This document shows positions 17,135 to 25,817 of a DNA stretch of 64,000 nt, piece after piece; the stretch's first letter is position 1; each line of letters begins with the position of its first letter. This DNA is from Microbacterium sp. SORGH_AS_0428 (lineage in GTDB: Bacteria; Actinomycetota; Actinomycetes; Actinomycetales; Microbacteriaceae). The translations under genes were made by a program, and so were the position numbers. The notes under the pieces were generated by a model, which was given only the letters and a program-made list of their open reading frames with translations, made no database searches and was not told the DNA's origin. The DNA lies in assembly GCF_031453615.1 (NCBI RefSeq), contig NZ_JAVIZT010000001.1:1116001-1180000 (forward strand), read 5' to 3'.

Positions 17135-17169
17135 ACGGATGCGGCAACACCCGGTGCTGCCGCATCCGT
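17135..17169 (-). terminator. Terminator hairpin after glyA
   Basis: ACGGATGCGGCA (17135-17146) and TGCCGCATCCGT (17158-17169) form a perfect 12-bp stem with an 11-base loop just beyond the glyA stop. No U-run follows, as is common in high-GC actinobacteria. The stem holds an inverted pair of the octamer GGATGCGG. Confidence 0.7.
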
Positions 17170-17174
17170 TCCGA

Positions 17175-18449
17175 TCACTGCTGGAGGTCGGGGTACAGCG
17201 GGAACGCCGCGGTCAGTGCCGCGACGCGGGTGCGCAGCGCCGCGACGTCGGCACCGGGCAGCAGCGCGAGCGCGATGATGTCGGCGACCTCGGTGAACTC
17301 TGCGTCGCCGAAACCGCGGGTCGCGAGCGCCGGCGTACCGATGCGCAGACCGGAGGTGACCATCGGCGGACGCGGGTCGTTGGGCACCGCGTTGCGATTG
17401 ACCGTGATGTGGATGTCGTGGAGGAGATCCTCGGCCTGCTTGCCGTCGATGGCCGCCTCGCGAAGGTCGACGAGCACGAGATGCACGTCGGTGCCGCCCG
17501 AGCGCACCGCGATACCGGCGTCCTTCACGTCCTGCTGCGCAAGCCGGTCGGCGAGGATGGCCGCGCCGCGGACGGTGCGCTCCTGACGCTCCTTGAACTC
17601 GGGAGTCGCGGCGAGCTTGAACGCCGTCGCCTTGGCGGCGATCACGTGCATGAGCGGACCGCCCTGCTGACCGGGGAAGACGGCGGTGTTGATCTTCTTC
17701 GCGAGGTCCTCGTCGTTCGTGAGGATGAAGCCCGAGCGGGGGCCGCCGATCGTCTTGTGCACGGTCGAGGAGACTACGTGCGCGTGCGGGACCGGGTTCG
17801 GGTGCACGCCCGCGGCGACGAGACCGGCGAAGTGCGCCATGTCGACCCACAGGTAGGCGCCGACCTCGTCGGCGATCTCACGGAAGCGCGCGAAGTCGAG
17901 CTGACGGGGGTACGCGGACCAGCCGGCGATGATGACCTTCGGCTTGTGCTCGACGGCGAGGCGGTGCACCTCCTCCATGTCGATGACGCTCGTCTCCGGG
18001 TCGACGCCGTACGCGACGATGTTGTAAAGGCGGCCGGAGAAGTTGATCTTCATGCCGTGCGTCAGGTGACCGCCCTGGTCGAGCGAGAGACCGAGCAGGG
18101 TGTCGCCGGGGCGGGCGATCGCGTGCAGCACGGCGGCGTTGGCGGACGCACCGGAGTGCGGCTGGACGTTGGCGAAGCCCGCGCCGAACAGCGACTTCGC
18201 GCGGGCGATGGCCAGCTCCTCGGCGACGTCCACCTCCTCGCAGCCACCGTAGTAGCGGCGACCGGGGTAGCCCTCGGCGTACTTGTTGGTGAGCACGGAG
18301 CCCTGCGACTGCAGCACGGAGACGGGAACGAAGTTCTCGGACGCGATCATCTCGAGATACCCGCGCTGACGCTCGAGTTCGCGCTCGAGCACCTGGGCGA
18401 TCTCGGGGTCGACCTCTGCGAGGGGGGCGTTGAAGTACGGGTCGGTCAT
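17175..18449 (-). CDS. glyA: Serine hydroxymethyltransferase
   Basis: A 424-residue PLP enzyme converting serine and THF to glycine and 5,10-methylene-THF. Seen: N-terminal [29 protein letters not shown], substrate loop [22 protein letters not shown], and the PLP lysine in [21 protein letters not shown] precedes the ATG. A ZTP riboswitch occupies the leader, so expression should rise when AICAR (ZMP) or ZTP builds up, that is, when formyl-THF is short. folD follows after a terminator-like hairpin. Confidence 0.97.
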   Translation of the reverse strand: MTDPYFNAPLAEVDPEIAQVLERELERQRGYLEMIASENFVPVSVLQSQGSVLTNKYAEGYPGRRYYGGCEEVDVAEELAIARAKSLFGAGFANVQPHSGASANAAVLHAIARPGDTLLGLSLDQGGHLTHGMKINFSGRLYNIVAYGVDPETSVIDMEEVHRLAVEHKPKVIIAGWSAYPRQLDFARFREIADEVGAYLWVDMAHFAGLVAAGVHPNPVPHAHVVSSTVHKTIGGPRSGFILTNDEDLAKKINTAVFPGQQGGPLMHVIAAKATAFKLAATPEFKERQERTVRGAAILADRLAQQDVKDAGIAVRSGGTDVHLVLVDLREAAIDGKQAEDLLHDIHITVNRNAVPNDPRPPMVTSGLRIGTPALATRGFGDAEFTEVADIIALALLPGADVAALRTRVAALTAAFPLYPDLQQ

Positions 18450-18490
18450 GACTCTCCCTGACGACGGTTTCGGACAGATGGGTTCCGTAT

Positions 18491-18566
18491 CGGCCCAGGC
18501 GTACGGCCGAATACCGTGTCGGTCGCTCCCCGGTGGTCATCCACCTCAACGCCAGTCGCGACGCGA
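18491..18566 (-). promoter_or_regulatory. ZTP (pfl) riboswitch upstream of glyA
   Basis: Read on the - strand, the leader holds the conserved core of the ZTP aptamer: GCGACTGGCG, a GGTGG-ATGA-CCACC hairpin, GGGGAGCGACC closing P1 with upstream GUCG, a variable linker, then GGCCGTACGCCTGGGCC. CGCC in the last part pairs with GGCG to form the known pseudoknot. It ends about 42 bases before the glyA ATG. A TATGCT -10-like box at 18570-18575 places the transcript start at the aptamer edge. The expression platform is not resolved. Confidence 0.9.
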
Positions 18567-18646
18567 TCGAGCATACCGGAAGCGGACACCGGGCACACCT
18601 GAACGCCCGGCACCGCGCGGGTGGACGCATGGTGCGGCGGGAGCAG

Positions 18647-18666
18647 GTTTGTTAAGGTTCCTTACA
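18647..18666. promoter_or_regulatory. ROK-type operator before hex-nagA
   Basis: GTTTGTTAAGGTTCCTTACA contains the dyad TGTTAAGG-TT-CCTTACA and touches the first base of the hex start codon. The same half-sites with identical spacing occur before the ROK regulator at 29427. This links the two operons in one regulon. Confidence 0.75.
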
Positions 18667-20159
18667 TGTCAACCGGCCTGGTCCCGCGACCGACGTCCGT
18701 GACACTCGGCGACGGCGCCTTCGTGCTGACGGACGCGGTCTCGGTCACCGGCGACACGGATGCGGTCGCCCTCCTGCTCGAGCGGCTGCACCGCCGCACG
18801 GCCCGCATGCTCCCCGCGGCACCGGACGCCCCGATCCGCCTGCGCATCGACGGCGAGGGCGCCGCGGAGTCGTACCGGCTGGTGATCGATGCGGACACGG
18901 TCGAGCTCACCGCATCCGACGCCGCCGGCCTGCAGCACGGCGTGCACACGCTGCTCCAGCTCGTGGCGCCCACGCGGCAGGGGTGGGTGTGGCCGGCTGT
19001 GGTGATCGACGACGCGCCACGCTTCGCCCACCGCGGGCTGATGCTCGACGTCGCCCGGCACTTCTTCGCCGCCGACGTCGTCGAGCGCCTCCTCGATCGG
19101 ATGGCGGAGCTCAAGCTCAACGCGCTGCACCTGCATCTCAGTGACGACCAGGGGTGGCGGCTCGCGCTCGATTCGCGGCCTCGACTGGCCGAACGAGCCT
19201 CGGATTCGGCGGCGCTGGGCGATGCGGGCGGCTGCTATTCACGCGTCGACTGGCAGCGGATCCTGGATGCGGCGGCCTCCCGTCACATCACGGTGATCCC
19301 CGAGTTCGATGTGCCGGGGCACACACACGCCGTCGGGCTCGCGTACCCCGGGATCGCCCAGGCGCCCGTCGTCAGCGCCGAGCTCGAGCAGACGGCAGCG
19401 CAGTTCGGCGGCGGCCTGCCCGTCGCGGGGCAGGCGTACACCGGCTTCGGGGTCGGCTTCTCGTCGCTGCGGATCGGCGATGCCGAGACGAGCGCGTTCC
19501 TGCGCGATGTGTTCACCGAGCTGGCCGAGCTCACCCCCGGCCCCTATCTTCACATCGGCGGGGACGAGGCCCTCGGCACCTCGCGCGACGACTACGACGC
19601 GGCGATCGCGGAGGTCACCGCGCTCGTGAGCTCGCTGGGCAAGACCCCGGTCGCCTGGCACGAAGCGGGCGCCGCCGCACACCTCACGCCGGGGACGATC
19701 GGCCAGTACTGGGGCTTCGTGCACCCCGTGGACGGCGCCGACGAGAAGGCCCGCGGCTTCGTCGAGCGCGGCGGGCGCCTCATCCTGTCGCCTGCCGACG
19801 CGGTGTACCTCGACATGAAGGACAGCGCCGACTCCCCGCAGGGCCTGACGTGGGCGAACGGGCCGACGCCGCTGCGCCGCGCGTACGACTGGGAGCCCGC
19901 CGAGGTCGTCTCCGGCATCCGCGAGGAGCAGATCCTCGGCGTCGAAGCGGCCCTGTGGACCGAGACGATCCGCAGCGAGCACGACATCCAGCAGATGGCG
20001 TTCCCGCGCCTCGCCGCAGCCGCCGAGGTGGCGTGGTCGGCTGGCGCTTCCCGGTCCTGGGAGAGCTTCCGCGAGCGCCTGGCGGATCTCGCGACCAGGT
20101 GGGATGCCGACGGACTCGCCTATCGCCGGATCGACGACGTTCCGTGGCGGCGACCGTGA
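18666..20159 (+). CDS. Beta-N-acetylhexosaminidase, GH20
   Basis: A 497-residue glycoside hydrolase removing terminal GlcNAc or GalNAc, here most likely from imported chitobiose or chitooligosaccharides. In order: an N-terminal GH20b domain (about 1-115), then the TIM barrel with RFAHRGLMLDVARHFF, LNALHLHLSDDQGWRL, TVIPEFDVPGHTHA and the catalytic pair in HIGGDEALG, and the aglycone site GVEAALWTETI. No signal peptide is seen, so it acts in the cytoplasm. ATG 18666 abuts the ROK-type operator, so the mRNA may be nearly leaderless. Its stop overlaps nagA (GTGA). Confidence 0.92.
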   Translation: MSTGLVPRPTSVTLGDGAFVLTDAVSVTGDTDAVALLLERLHRRTARMLPAAPDAPIRLRIDGEGAAESYRLVIDADTVELTASDAAGLQHGVHTLLQLVAPTRQGWVWPAVVIDDAPRFAHRGLMLDVARHFFAADVVERLLDRMAELKLNALHLHLSDDQGWRLALDSRPRLAERASDSAALGDAGGCYSRVDWQRILDAAASRHITVIPEFDVPGHTHAVGLAYPGIAQAPVVSAELEQTAAQFGGGLPVAGQAYTGFGVGFSSLRIGDAETSAFLRDVFTELAELTPGPYLHIGGDEALGTSRDDYDAAIAEVTALVSSLGKTPVAWHEAGAAAHLTPGTIGQYWGFVHPVDGADEKARGFVERGGRLILSPADAVYLDMKDSADSPQGLTWANGPTPLRRAYDWEPAEVVSGIREEQILGVEAALWTETIRSEHDIQQMAFPRLAAAAEVAWSAGASRSWESFRERLADLATRWDADGLAYRRIDDVPWRRP

Positions 20160-21304
20160 GCGTGATCGTCCACTCCGCTCGGATCGTCGACGGCGGCCGC
20201 GAGACGCCGGACGGCTGGGTGCGCTGGGATGCGGGCCGCATCACGCACCGAGGCACGGGCGACGACTGGCGCGCGCACGACGGCGACACGATCGTCGATG
20301 CGCGCGCGCAGGCCGGCGCCGACGCCGTGCTCACGGCAGGATTCATCGACCTGCACGGGCACGGCGGCGGCGGCCACTCCTACGAGGACGGACCGGATGC
20401 GGTGCGCGCCGCTCGTGCGCTGCACCGCGCACACGGCACCACACGTGCCGTGCTCTCGCTCGCGACGGCGACGCTCGGCGACCTCGCCGCCCGCCTGGAG
20501 ACGATCGCGGCCCTCACCCGCACCGACCCCGACATCCTCGGCTCACACGTGGAGGGCCCGTTCCTCGCACCCAGCCGTCGGGGGGCCCACGCCGGCGACC
20601 TGCTGCGGAGCCCCGACCCCGAGACGCTGGAGATGCTGTTGACCGCCGGCGGCGGTACCGTGCGCCAGGTGACGATCGCCCCCGAGCTGGCGGGCGGCCT
20701 CGACGCCGTCCGCCGCATCGTGGAGGCCGGCGTCGTCGCGGCGGTCGGTCACACCTCCGCCGACGCCTCCCTCACGGCCGCGGCCTTCGACGCGGGGGCG
20801 CGAGTGCTGACGCACGCGTTCAACGCGATGCCGGGGCTGCACCACCGCTCCCCCGGGCCGGTGGGGGCGGCGCTCGCGGACGACCGGGTCGTGCTCGAGA
20901 TCATCGCCGACGGCGTGCACCTGCATCCGGACATCGTGCGAATCGCCGCATCCGCCGCCGCCGGCCGCTTCGCGCTCGTGACCGACGCGATGGCCGCAGC
21001 GGGCGCCGCGGACGGCGCGTACCACCTGGGCGCGCTCGACGTCGAGGTCGCCCACGGCGTCGCGCACGTGGCGGGCACCGATACCATCGCCGGATCCACG
21101 CTGACGCAGGATGCGGCGCTACGCGTCGCGGTGGCGGCGGGGGTGGCACTGCCCGCCGCCGTGCGCGCCCTCACCGAGACCCCCGCGCGCGTGCTCGGCC
21201 TCGATCACCTCGGAGCACTGGAGCCTGGCCGCCTCGCCGACGCGGTGCTGCTGACCGCCGACCTCCGCGTCGCCGGGGTGTGGCTGGCCGGCGACCCGAT
21301 CTGA
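20156..21304 (+). CDS. nagA: N-acetylglucosamine-6-phosphate deacetylase
   Basis: A 382-residue amidohydrolase turning GlcNAc-6-P into GlcN-6-P and acetate. Metal and substrate motifs are intact: GFIDLHGHGG, EGPFLAPSRRGAH, VAAVGHTSADAS, LTHAFNAMPGLHHRSPG and the catalytic Asp in LVTDAMAAAG. The GTG start overlaps the hex stop by 4 bases, so the two are coupled. Its product feeds NagB, encoded in the facing operon. A hairpin at 21344 ends the unit. Confidence 0.95.
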   Translation: MSVIVHSARIVDGGRETPDGWVRWDAGRITHRGTGDDWRAHDGDTIVDARAQAGADAVLTAGFIDLHGHGGGGHSYEDGPDAVRAARALHRAHGTTRAVLSLATATLGDLAARLETIAALTRTDPDILGSHVEGPFLAPSRRGAHAGDLLRSPDPETLEMLLTAGGGTVRQVTIAPELAGGLDAVRRIVEAGVVAAVGHTSADASLTAAAFDAGARVLTHAFNAMPGLHHRSPGPVGAALADDRVVLEIIADGVHLHPDIVRIAASAAAGRFALVTDAMAAAGAADGAYHLGALDVEVAHGVAHVAGTDTIAGSTLTQDAALRVAVAAGVALPAAVRALTETPARVLGLDHLGALEPGRLADAVLLTADLRVAGVWLAGDPI

Positions 21305-21343
21305 CCCCCTCCGAACCCCCACCTCCCGAAACTGCATCTGCGT

Positions 21344-21376
21344 CACGAGATCACGGTGTATACCCGTGATCTCGTG
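21344..21376 (+). terminator. Terminator-like hairpin after nagA
   Basis: CACGAGATCACGG (21344-21356) and CCGTGATCTCGTG (21364-21376) make a perfect 13-bp stem with a 7-base loop. It lies 40 bases past the nagA stop. TGCG/GCGGCA bases flank the stem, so it could also be a small dispersed palindrome. Confidence 0.6.
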
Positions 21377-21456
21377 CGGCAAATGCTGTCTCGTGGGCGA
21401 AGCGACGGGAAGGGGTCGCCGCGAGGAGGCGCCGGGCGCCCGCGTAGAATGGCGGA

Positions 21457-21831
21457 GTGAGCACCCCCTCGTCCGCGCCCCTGCCCGCCGGCACGCGCCC
21501 CGCGCTGTCCGCCCTCGACGTGGTGGCGTTCCTGTGCGAGATCGGCGGCATCGTCGCGCTGGCGATCTGGGGCTTCGCGACGTGGCCGTTCCCCTGGAAC
21601 CTCGTCGTGGGCATCCTCACCCCCGCCGCCGCGATCGTGCTGTGGGCGCTGTTCGTCTCCCCCCGCGCCGTCTTCGCCGTGCACCCGTTCGTGCGCGCCA
21701 TCGCCGAGCTGCTGGTCTACGCCGCCGCGACGGCCGCCCTGTGGTCTCTCGGCCTCACCTGGATCGGCATCGCGTACGCCGTGGTCGCGGTCACGGTGGG
21801 CCTTGTCGTCGGACGCCGCCGCTTCGCATGA
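21457..21831 (+). CDS. Small membrane protein, DUF2568 (YrdB family)
   Basis: A 124-residue protein with four hydrophobic segments (about residues 23-42, 48-68, 80-98 and 101-118) and the family pattern FLCEIGGIVALAIWGF…LWALFVSPRA. The function of the family is unknown. GTG 21457 is used. Its stop overlaps the ATG of the GlcD-like gene by 4 bases. Both genes sit between the two halves of the GlcNAc regulon but show no visible link to it. Confidence 0.8.
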   Translation: MSTPSSAPLPAGTRPALSALDVVAFLCEIGGIVALAIWGFATWPFPWNLVVGILTPAAAIVLWALFVSPRAVFAVHPFVRAIAELLVYAAATAALWSLGLTWIGIAYAVVAVTVGLVVGRRRFA

Positions 21832-23192
21832 CCGCGTCGGTCGTCGACCTGCTGCGTGAGGCGCTCGGCGATCGGATCGACACGAGCGGGGCGATGCTCG
21901 AGGCCTTCCGTGCGGACAAGTCCGGCCACGCCGCCGACGGCCGCGCCCTCGCCGTCGTGCATGCCGAGAGCATCGAGGACGTGCAGGCGGTCCTGCGCAT
22001 CGCGCACGCCACGGGCACCCCGGTCGTGCCGCGCGGCGCCGGAACCGGCCTCGCGGGCGGCGCGAACGCGGGCGACGGACGCATCGCGCTGTCGCTCGCG
22101 CGGATGAACCGCATCCTCGAGATCCGACCCGACGATCTGCTCGCCGTGGTGGAGCCCGGCATCATCAACGCCGAGCTGAACGCCGCGCTCGCCCGACACG
22201 GGGTGTGGTGGGCCCCCGACCCCGCGAGCCGCGACATCTCGACCGTGGGCGGCAACATCGCCACCGGCGCGGGCGGACTCCTGTGCGCCAAGTACGGTGT
22301 CGTGCGCGACGCGGTCCTCGGCGTCGACGTCGTCCTCGCCGACGGCGAGCTGGTCCGTCTCGGCCACCGCAGCGTGAAGGGCGTGACCGGCCTCGACCTG
22401 ACGTCGCTCATGATCGGGTCCGAAGGAACCCTCGGGGTCGTCGTGGGCGCGACGCTCAAGCTGCGGCGCCTCGTCGCCGGGCAGACGCGCACACTCACCG
22501 CATCCTTCACCGACGTGCGTGCAGCCGCCGCGGGCGCCGCCGCCGTCACCGCCTCCGGCGTGCAGCCGGCGATCATGGAGCTGATGGATGCGGCGAGCCT
22601 CGCCGCCGTGCACGCCCTGCTCGGCCTGCCGCCGATCGCGGGCAGCGAGAGCCTGCTGACCGTGCAGACCGACGGACCGACCGCCGCCGCCGATGCCGCG
22701 CGCCTCGCGCAGGTGCTCGCGGAGGAGGGCGGCCGGGTGCGCCTCGCCGCGGACGAGGCGGAGGGCGAGGCACTGCTGAGGATGCGGCGGTCGCTGCATC
22801 CGGCCATGGAGCGTCTGGGCACGACGCTCATCGAGGACGTCTCGGTGCCACGATCGGCGCTGCCTGCGATGTTCGACGAGATCGTGCGGATCGAGCGCGC
22901 CTACGCGCTCACCATCCCGACCGTGGCGCACGCGGGCGACGGAAACCTCCACCCGAACTTCGTCTTCGAGGGCCCCGAGGTGCCGGAGGTCGTGTGGCGC
23001 GCCGCCGACGACCTGTTCCGCTCGGCGCTGCGCCTCGGCGGCACGCTCACCGGAGAGCACGGCGTCGGGGTACTCAAGCGCCGGTGGCTGCGCGATGAGC
23101 TCGGCGCTCGTCAGTGGGCACTGCAGCGCGACATCAAGCGCGTGTTCGATCCCACCGGCATCCTCAATCCCGGTGTCGTCTTCGCCGACTGA
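21828..23192 (+). CDS. FAD-linked oxidase, GlcD-like (2-hydroxyacid dehydrogenase)
   Basis: A 454-residue flavoprotein of the GlcD/D-lactate dehydrogenase family. Seen: PVVPRGAGTGLAGGANAG (FAD pyrophosphate loop), PASRDISTVGGNIATGAGG, SLMIGSEGTLGVV, and the FAD-oxidase C-terminal half with TVAHAGDGNLHPNF and GEHGVGVLKRRW, ending ILNPGVVF. It probably oxidises glycolate, D-lactate or a similar acid; no GlcE/GlcF subunits are adjacent. It is translationally coupled to the DUF2568 gene. Confidence 0.85.
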   Translation: MTASVVDLLREALGDRIDTSGAMLEAFRADKSGHAADGRALAVVHAESIEDVQAVLRIAHATGTPVVPRGAGTGLAGGANAGDGRIALSLARMNRILEIRPDDLLAVVEPGIINAELNAALARHGVWWAPDPASRDISTVGGNIATGAGGLLCAKYGVVRDAVLGVDVVLADGELVRLGHRSVKGVTGLDLTSLMIGSEGTLGVVVGATLKLRRLVAGQTRTLTASFTDVRAAAAGAAAVTASGVQPAIMELMDAASLAAVHALLGLPPIAGSESLLTVQTDGPTAAADAARLAQVLAEEGGRVRLAADEAEGEALLRMRRSLHPAMERLGTTLIEDVSVPRSALPAMFDEIVRIERAYALTIPTVAHAGDGNLHPNFVFEGPEVPEVVWRAADDLFRSALRLGGTLTGEHGVGVLKRRWLRDELGARQWALQRDIKRVFDPTGILNPGVVFAD

Positions 23193-23200
23193 CCTCGGCA

Positions 23201-23271
23201 TGTCCCACGTGCCGCAACTGTGACCCCGGTGCTGTGCAGCAACCGGGACACGGGATGCGGGAAGTGGGACA
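23201..23271. repeat. 71-bp nested palindrome between convergent genes
   Basis: Outer arms TGTCCCAC/GTGGGACA, middle CCGCA/TGCGG and inner CCCGGT/ACCGGG pair in order around an 11-base loop. It sits in the 87-base gap between the GlcD-like gene and the end of nagB. It may serve as terminator, but its modular design resembles a dispersed palindromic element. No second copy was found in the window. Confidence 0.65.
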
Positions 23272-23279
23272 CGGACGTG

Positions 23280-24059
23280 TCAGAGCCCCTGCCAGTCGGG
23301 CTTACCCTCCCAGCTGGTGCGGTAGTAGTCCGCCAGGCGCAGACGGGATGCGGCCGCCTCGTCCACCACGACGGTCACGTGGGGATGCAGCTGCACCGCG
23401 GAGCCGGGGAGCATCGCGGTGACGGGGCCCTCGAGAGCCCCGGCGACCGCATCCGCCTTCTCCTGCCCGAAGGCGAGGAGCACGAGATGCCGGGCCTCGA
23501 GGATCGTGCCGAGCCCCTGCGTGATGCAGTGACGGGGCACCTCGGAGGCGTCGTCGAAGAAGCGGGCGTTGTCCTCACGGGTCTGCGCGGTCAGGGTCTT
23601 GACGCGCGTGCGCGACGCGAACGACGACCCCGGTTCGTTGAACCCGATGTGCCCGTCGGTGCCGATCCCCAGGATCTGCAGGTCGATGCCGCCCGCCTCG
23701 CGGATCGTGCGCTCGTACTCCTCGCCCGCCGTGGCGATGCCTGCCCGGCGGCCGTCCGGTACGTGGATGCGAGCGGGGTCGAGACCCAACGGCTCGACCA
23801 CCTCGCGGTCGATCACCGAGCGGTAGCTCTCGGGGTGCGAGGGATCCAGCCCGACGTACTCGTCGAGCGCGAACCCGCGCACCCGCGACACGTCGAGGTC
23901 CCCGACGCGCTCCCGCAACGCCTCGTACACGGGGAGGGGCGTCGACCCGGTGGCGAGTCCCAGAACGGTGTCCTCCCGCATCCGGATCAGCCGGACGATC
24001 TCGTCGGCGACGATCGCGCCGCCCTCCTGCTTCGATGCGACGATGACCACTTCAGCCAC
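23280..24059 (-). CDS. nagB: Glucosamine-6-phosphate deaminase
   Basis: A 259-residue isomerase-deaminase converting GlcN-6-P to fructose-6-P and ammonia. Seen: LGLATGSTPLPVYEAL (phosphate loop), ALDEYVGL with the catalytic Asp, LGIGTDGHIGFNEPGSSF and the C-terminal TVVVDEAAAS. GTG 24059 overlaps the ROK kinase gene by 8 bases. It is the last gene of the - strand GlcNAc operon and completes the route to glycolysis. Confidence 0.95.
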   Translation of the reverse strand: MAEVVIVASKQEGGAIVADEIVRLIRMREDTVLGLATGSTPLPVYEALRERVGDLDVSRVRGFALDEYVGLDPSHPESYRSVIDREVVEPLGLDPARIHVPDGRRAGIATAGEEYERTIREAGGIDLQILGIGTDGHIGFNEPGSSFASRTRVKTLTAQTREDNARFFDDASEVPRHCITQGLGTILEARHLVLLAFGQEKADAVAGALEGPVTAMLPGSAVQLHPHVTVVVDEAAASRLRLADYYRTSWEGKPDWQGL

Positions 24060-24978
24060 GTGCGCCCACCTCCTGCTCGATTGCCGTTCCTCCCACGATT
24101 GCCGCCCCGACCGCCGCGACCGGTGATCCCGTCGGCAGCACCCGCATCCGGTCCGCGAGCCGAAGAGAGCGCAGGAACGGGGATGCGGCGGCGCTGCGCT
24201 CCAGCTCGACGCGCACCTCCGGCAGCATCCGTTCGGCGAGCGCGGTGAGACCTCCCCCGATGACGACCCGTTCCACGTCGACCGTCAGCACCAGGATGCG
24301 CACGGCCGCCGCGACCGCGCGGGCCAGATCGCGGCGGATGACGGTGGCGAGCGCATCGCCCGCGTCCGCGGCATCGAACACGTCGCGCACCGGGAGGGCC
24401 GCGGGTCGTCCCCAGCGGTCGGCGATCGCCGCTCCCCCGGCGAGCGCCTCGATGCATCCGCGGCCCCCGCAGCGGCACAGCGGCCCGGCGGGATCGATGC
24501 TGATGTGTCCCACCTCTCCGGCCGAGCCGCCGGCACCGCGCCAGAGCCGCCCGCCCAGGACGATGCCGGCTGCGACGCCGGTGCCGAGGTTCAGAAACGC
24601 CAGGCTCGCTCCGGGCCGCTCCAGCGCCGCGGCTCCGAGGGCCGCCGCCTTCACGTCGTTCTCGACGTGCACCGGCAGCCCCACCCGAGGCGCCACGGCG
24701 GCGGCGACATCGAGGTCCGCGACGCCGAGGTTGAGCGCATGGGTCACCCGGCCCGATTCCGAACGCACCTGACCCGGCATCCCTATTCCGACCGACGAGA
24801 ACTGCGCGGCGTCGATGCCTGCCATGGCGCCGAGGGCGGCGACGGCGTCGGCGACGGTCTCCACCACACCCACCGGCCCCCAGAGGGTCGCGAGCCGCAC
24901 GGAGGCGAGCACCCGATCCCGGGCGTCGACGACCACCGCATCGGTCTTGGTGCCGCCGACGTCGAGTCCGACCCTCAT
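24052..24978 (-). CDS. ROK family sugar kinase, probable N-acetylglucosamine kinase
   Basis: A 308-residue kinase. Seen: N-terminal ATP loop VGLDVGGTKTDAVVVD, active-site HVENDVKAAALG (Asp base), LNLGTGVAAG and the zinc motif CRCGGRGCIEALAGG. No DNA-binding domain is present. Placement between the permease genes and nagB suggests it phosphorylates GlcNAc released by the hexosaminidase; glucose is the alternative. It overlaps both neighbours by 4 to 8 bases. Confidence 0.85.
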   Translation of the reverse strand: MRVGLDVGGTKTDAVVVDARDRVLASVRLATLWGPVGVVETVADAVAALGAMAGIDAAQFSSVGIGMPGQVRSESGRVTHALNLGVADLDVAAAVAPRVGLPVHVENDVKAAALGAAALERPGASLAFLNLGTGVAAGIVLGGRLWRGAGGSAGEVGHISIDPAGPLCRCGGRGCIEALAGGAAIADRWGRPAALPVRDVFDAADAGDALATVIRRDLARAVAAAVRILVLTVDVERVVIGGGLTALAERMLPEVRVELERSAAASPFLRSLRLADRMRVLPTGSPVAAVGAAIVGGTAIEQEVGARG

Positions 24979-25817
24979 CCCTTCACCGCGCCCGAGACGA
25001 GTCCCCCGGTCATGCGATGCTGCACGATCAGGAAGAACGCGACGACCGGCAAGGCCATCAGAGTGGATGCGGCCATGACGACGGACCAGTCGGTCGCCTT
25101 CGTCACCTGCACGAACGCGCGCAGCCAGATGGGCAGGGTCTGCGGGTCGGGGCGGGTGAGGATGACCAGCGCGAACACGAACTCGTTCCACGCCTGGATG
25201 AACGCGAACACACCGGTGGCGACCAGGCCCGGGGCGAGCAGGGGGAAGGTGACCCGCCAAAAGGCGCCCGTGCGGCTGCAGCCGTCGATCATCGCCGCCT
25301 CCTCCAGCTCCGCGGGCACTCCCGCTACGAAGCCGCGCAGCGTCCAGATCGTGAACGGGAGCACGATCGCGATGTAGACCAGGCTGAGGCCGGCGATCGT
25401 GTTGACCAGGGCCCAGCCGTCCAGCACGCGGAACGTGGAGATGATCATGGCTTCCGCCGGGATCATCTGCACGACGAGGATCGCGACGACGATGCTCTTG
25501 CGGCTGCGGAACCGGAAACGCGAGAGCGCGACGGCCGCGAGGAACGCGAACAGGAGAGCGGCGACGAGGGTGATGCCGGTCACCGTCACCGAGGTGCCGA
25601 GCGCGCCGAGGAAGCCGCCCTCGCCGAGCGCCGTGGCGTAGTTGCGCAGTGTGAACTGATCGGGCCAGAAATGCGGCGTCGCGCCACGCACAGCGGATGC
25701 GGGCAGCAGCGAGGTGTTGATCATCCAGTACACGGGGAACACGGCGCACACGATCACCACCAGGGCGCCCAGGTTCAGCAGGACCCGACCGGTACGGGTG
25801 CGTCGGCGCGTGGTCAT
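24975..25817 (-). CDS. Sugar ABC transporter permease, MalG-like (GlcNAc/chitobiose locus)
   Basis: A 280-residue CUT1 membrane subunit with six helices and the EAA loop VPAELEEAAMIDGCSRTGAFWRVTFP cut here at its centre. ATG 25817 overlaps the upstream permease by 4 bases. It resembles DasC/NgcG-type permeases in role. The ATPase is not encoded in the cluster. Confidence 0.9.
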   Translation of the reverse strand: MTTRRRTRTGRVLLNLGALVVIVCAVFPVYWMINTSLLPASAVRGATPHFWPDQFTLRNYATALGEGGFLGALGTSVTVTGITLVAALLFAFLAAVALSRFRFRSRKSIVVAILVVQMIPAEAMIISTFRVLDGWALVNTIAGLSLVYIAIVLPFTIWTLRGFVAGVPAELEEAAMIDGCSRTGAFWRVTFPLLAPGLVATGVFAFIQAWNEFVFALVILTRPDPQTLPIWLRAFVQVTKATDWSVVMAASTLMALPVVAFFLIVQHRMTGGLVSGAVKG

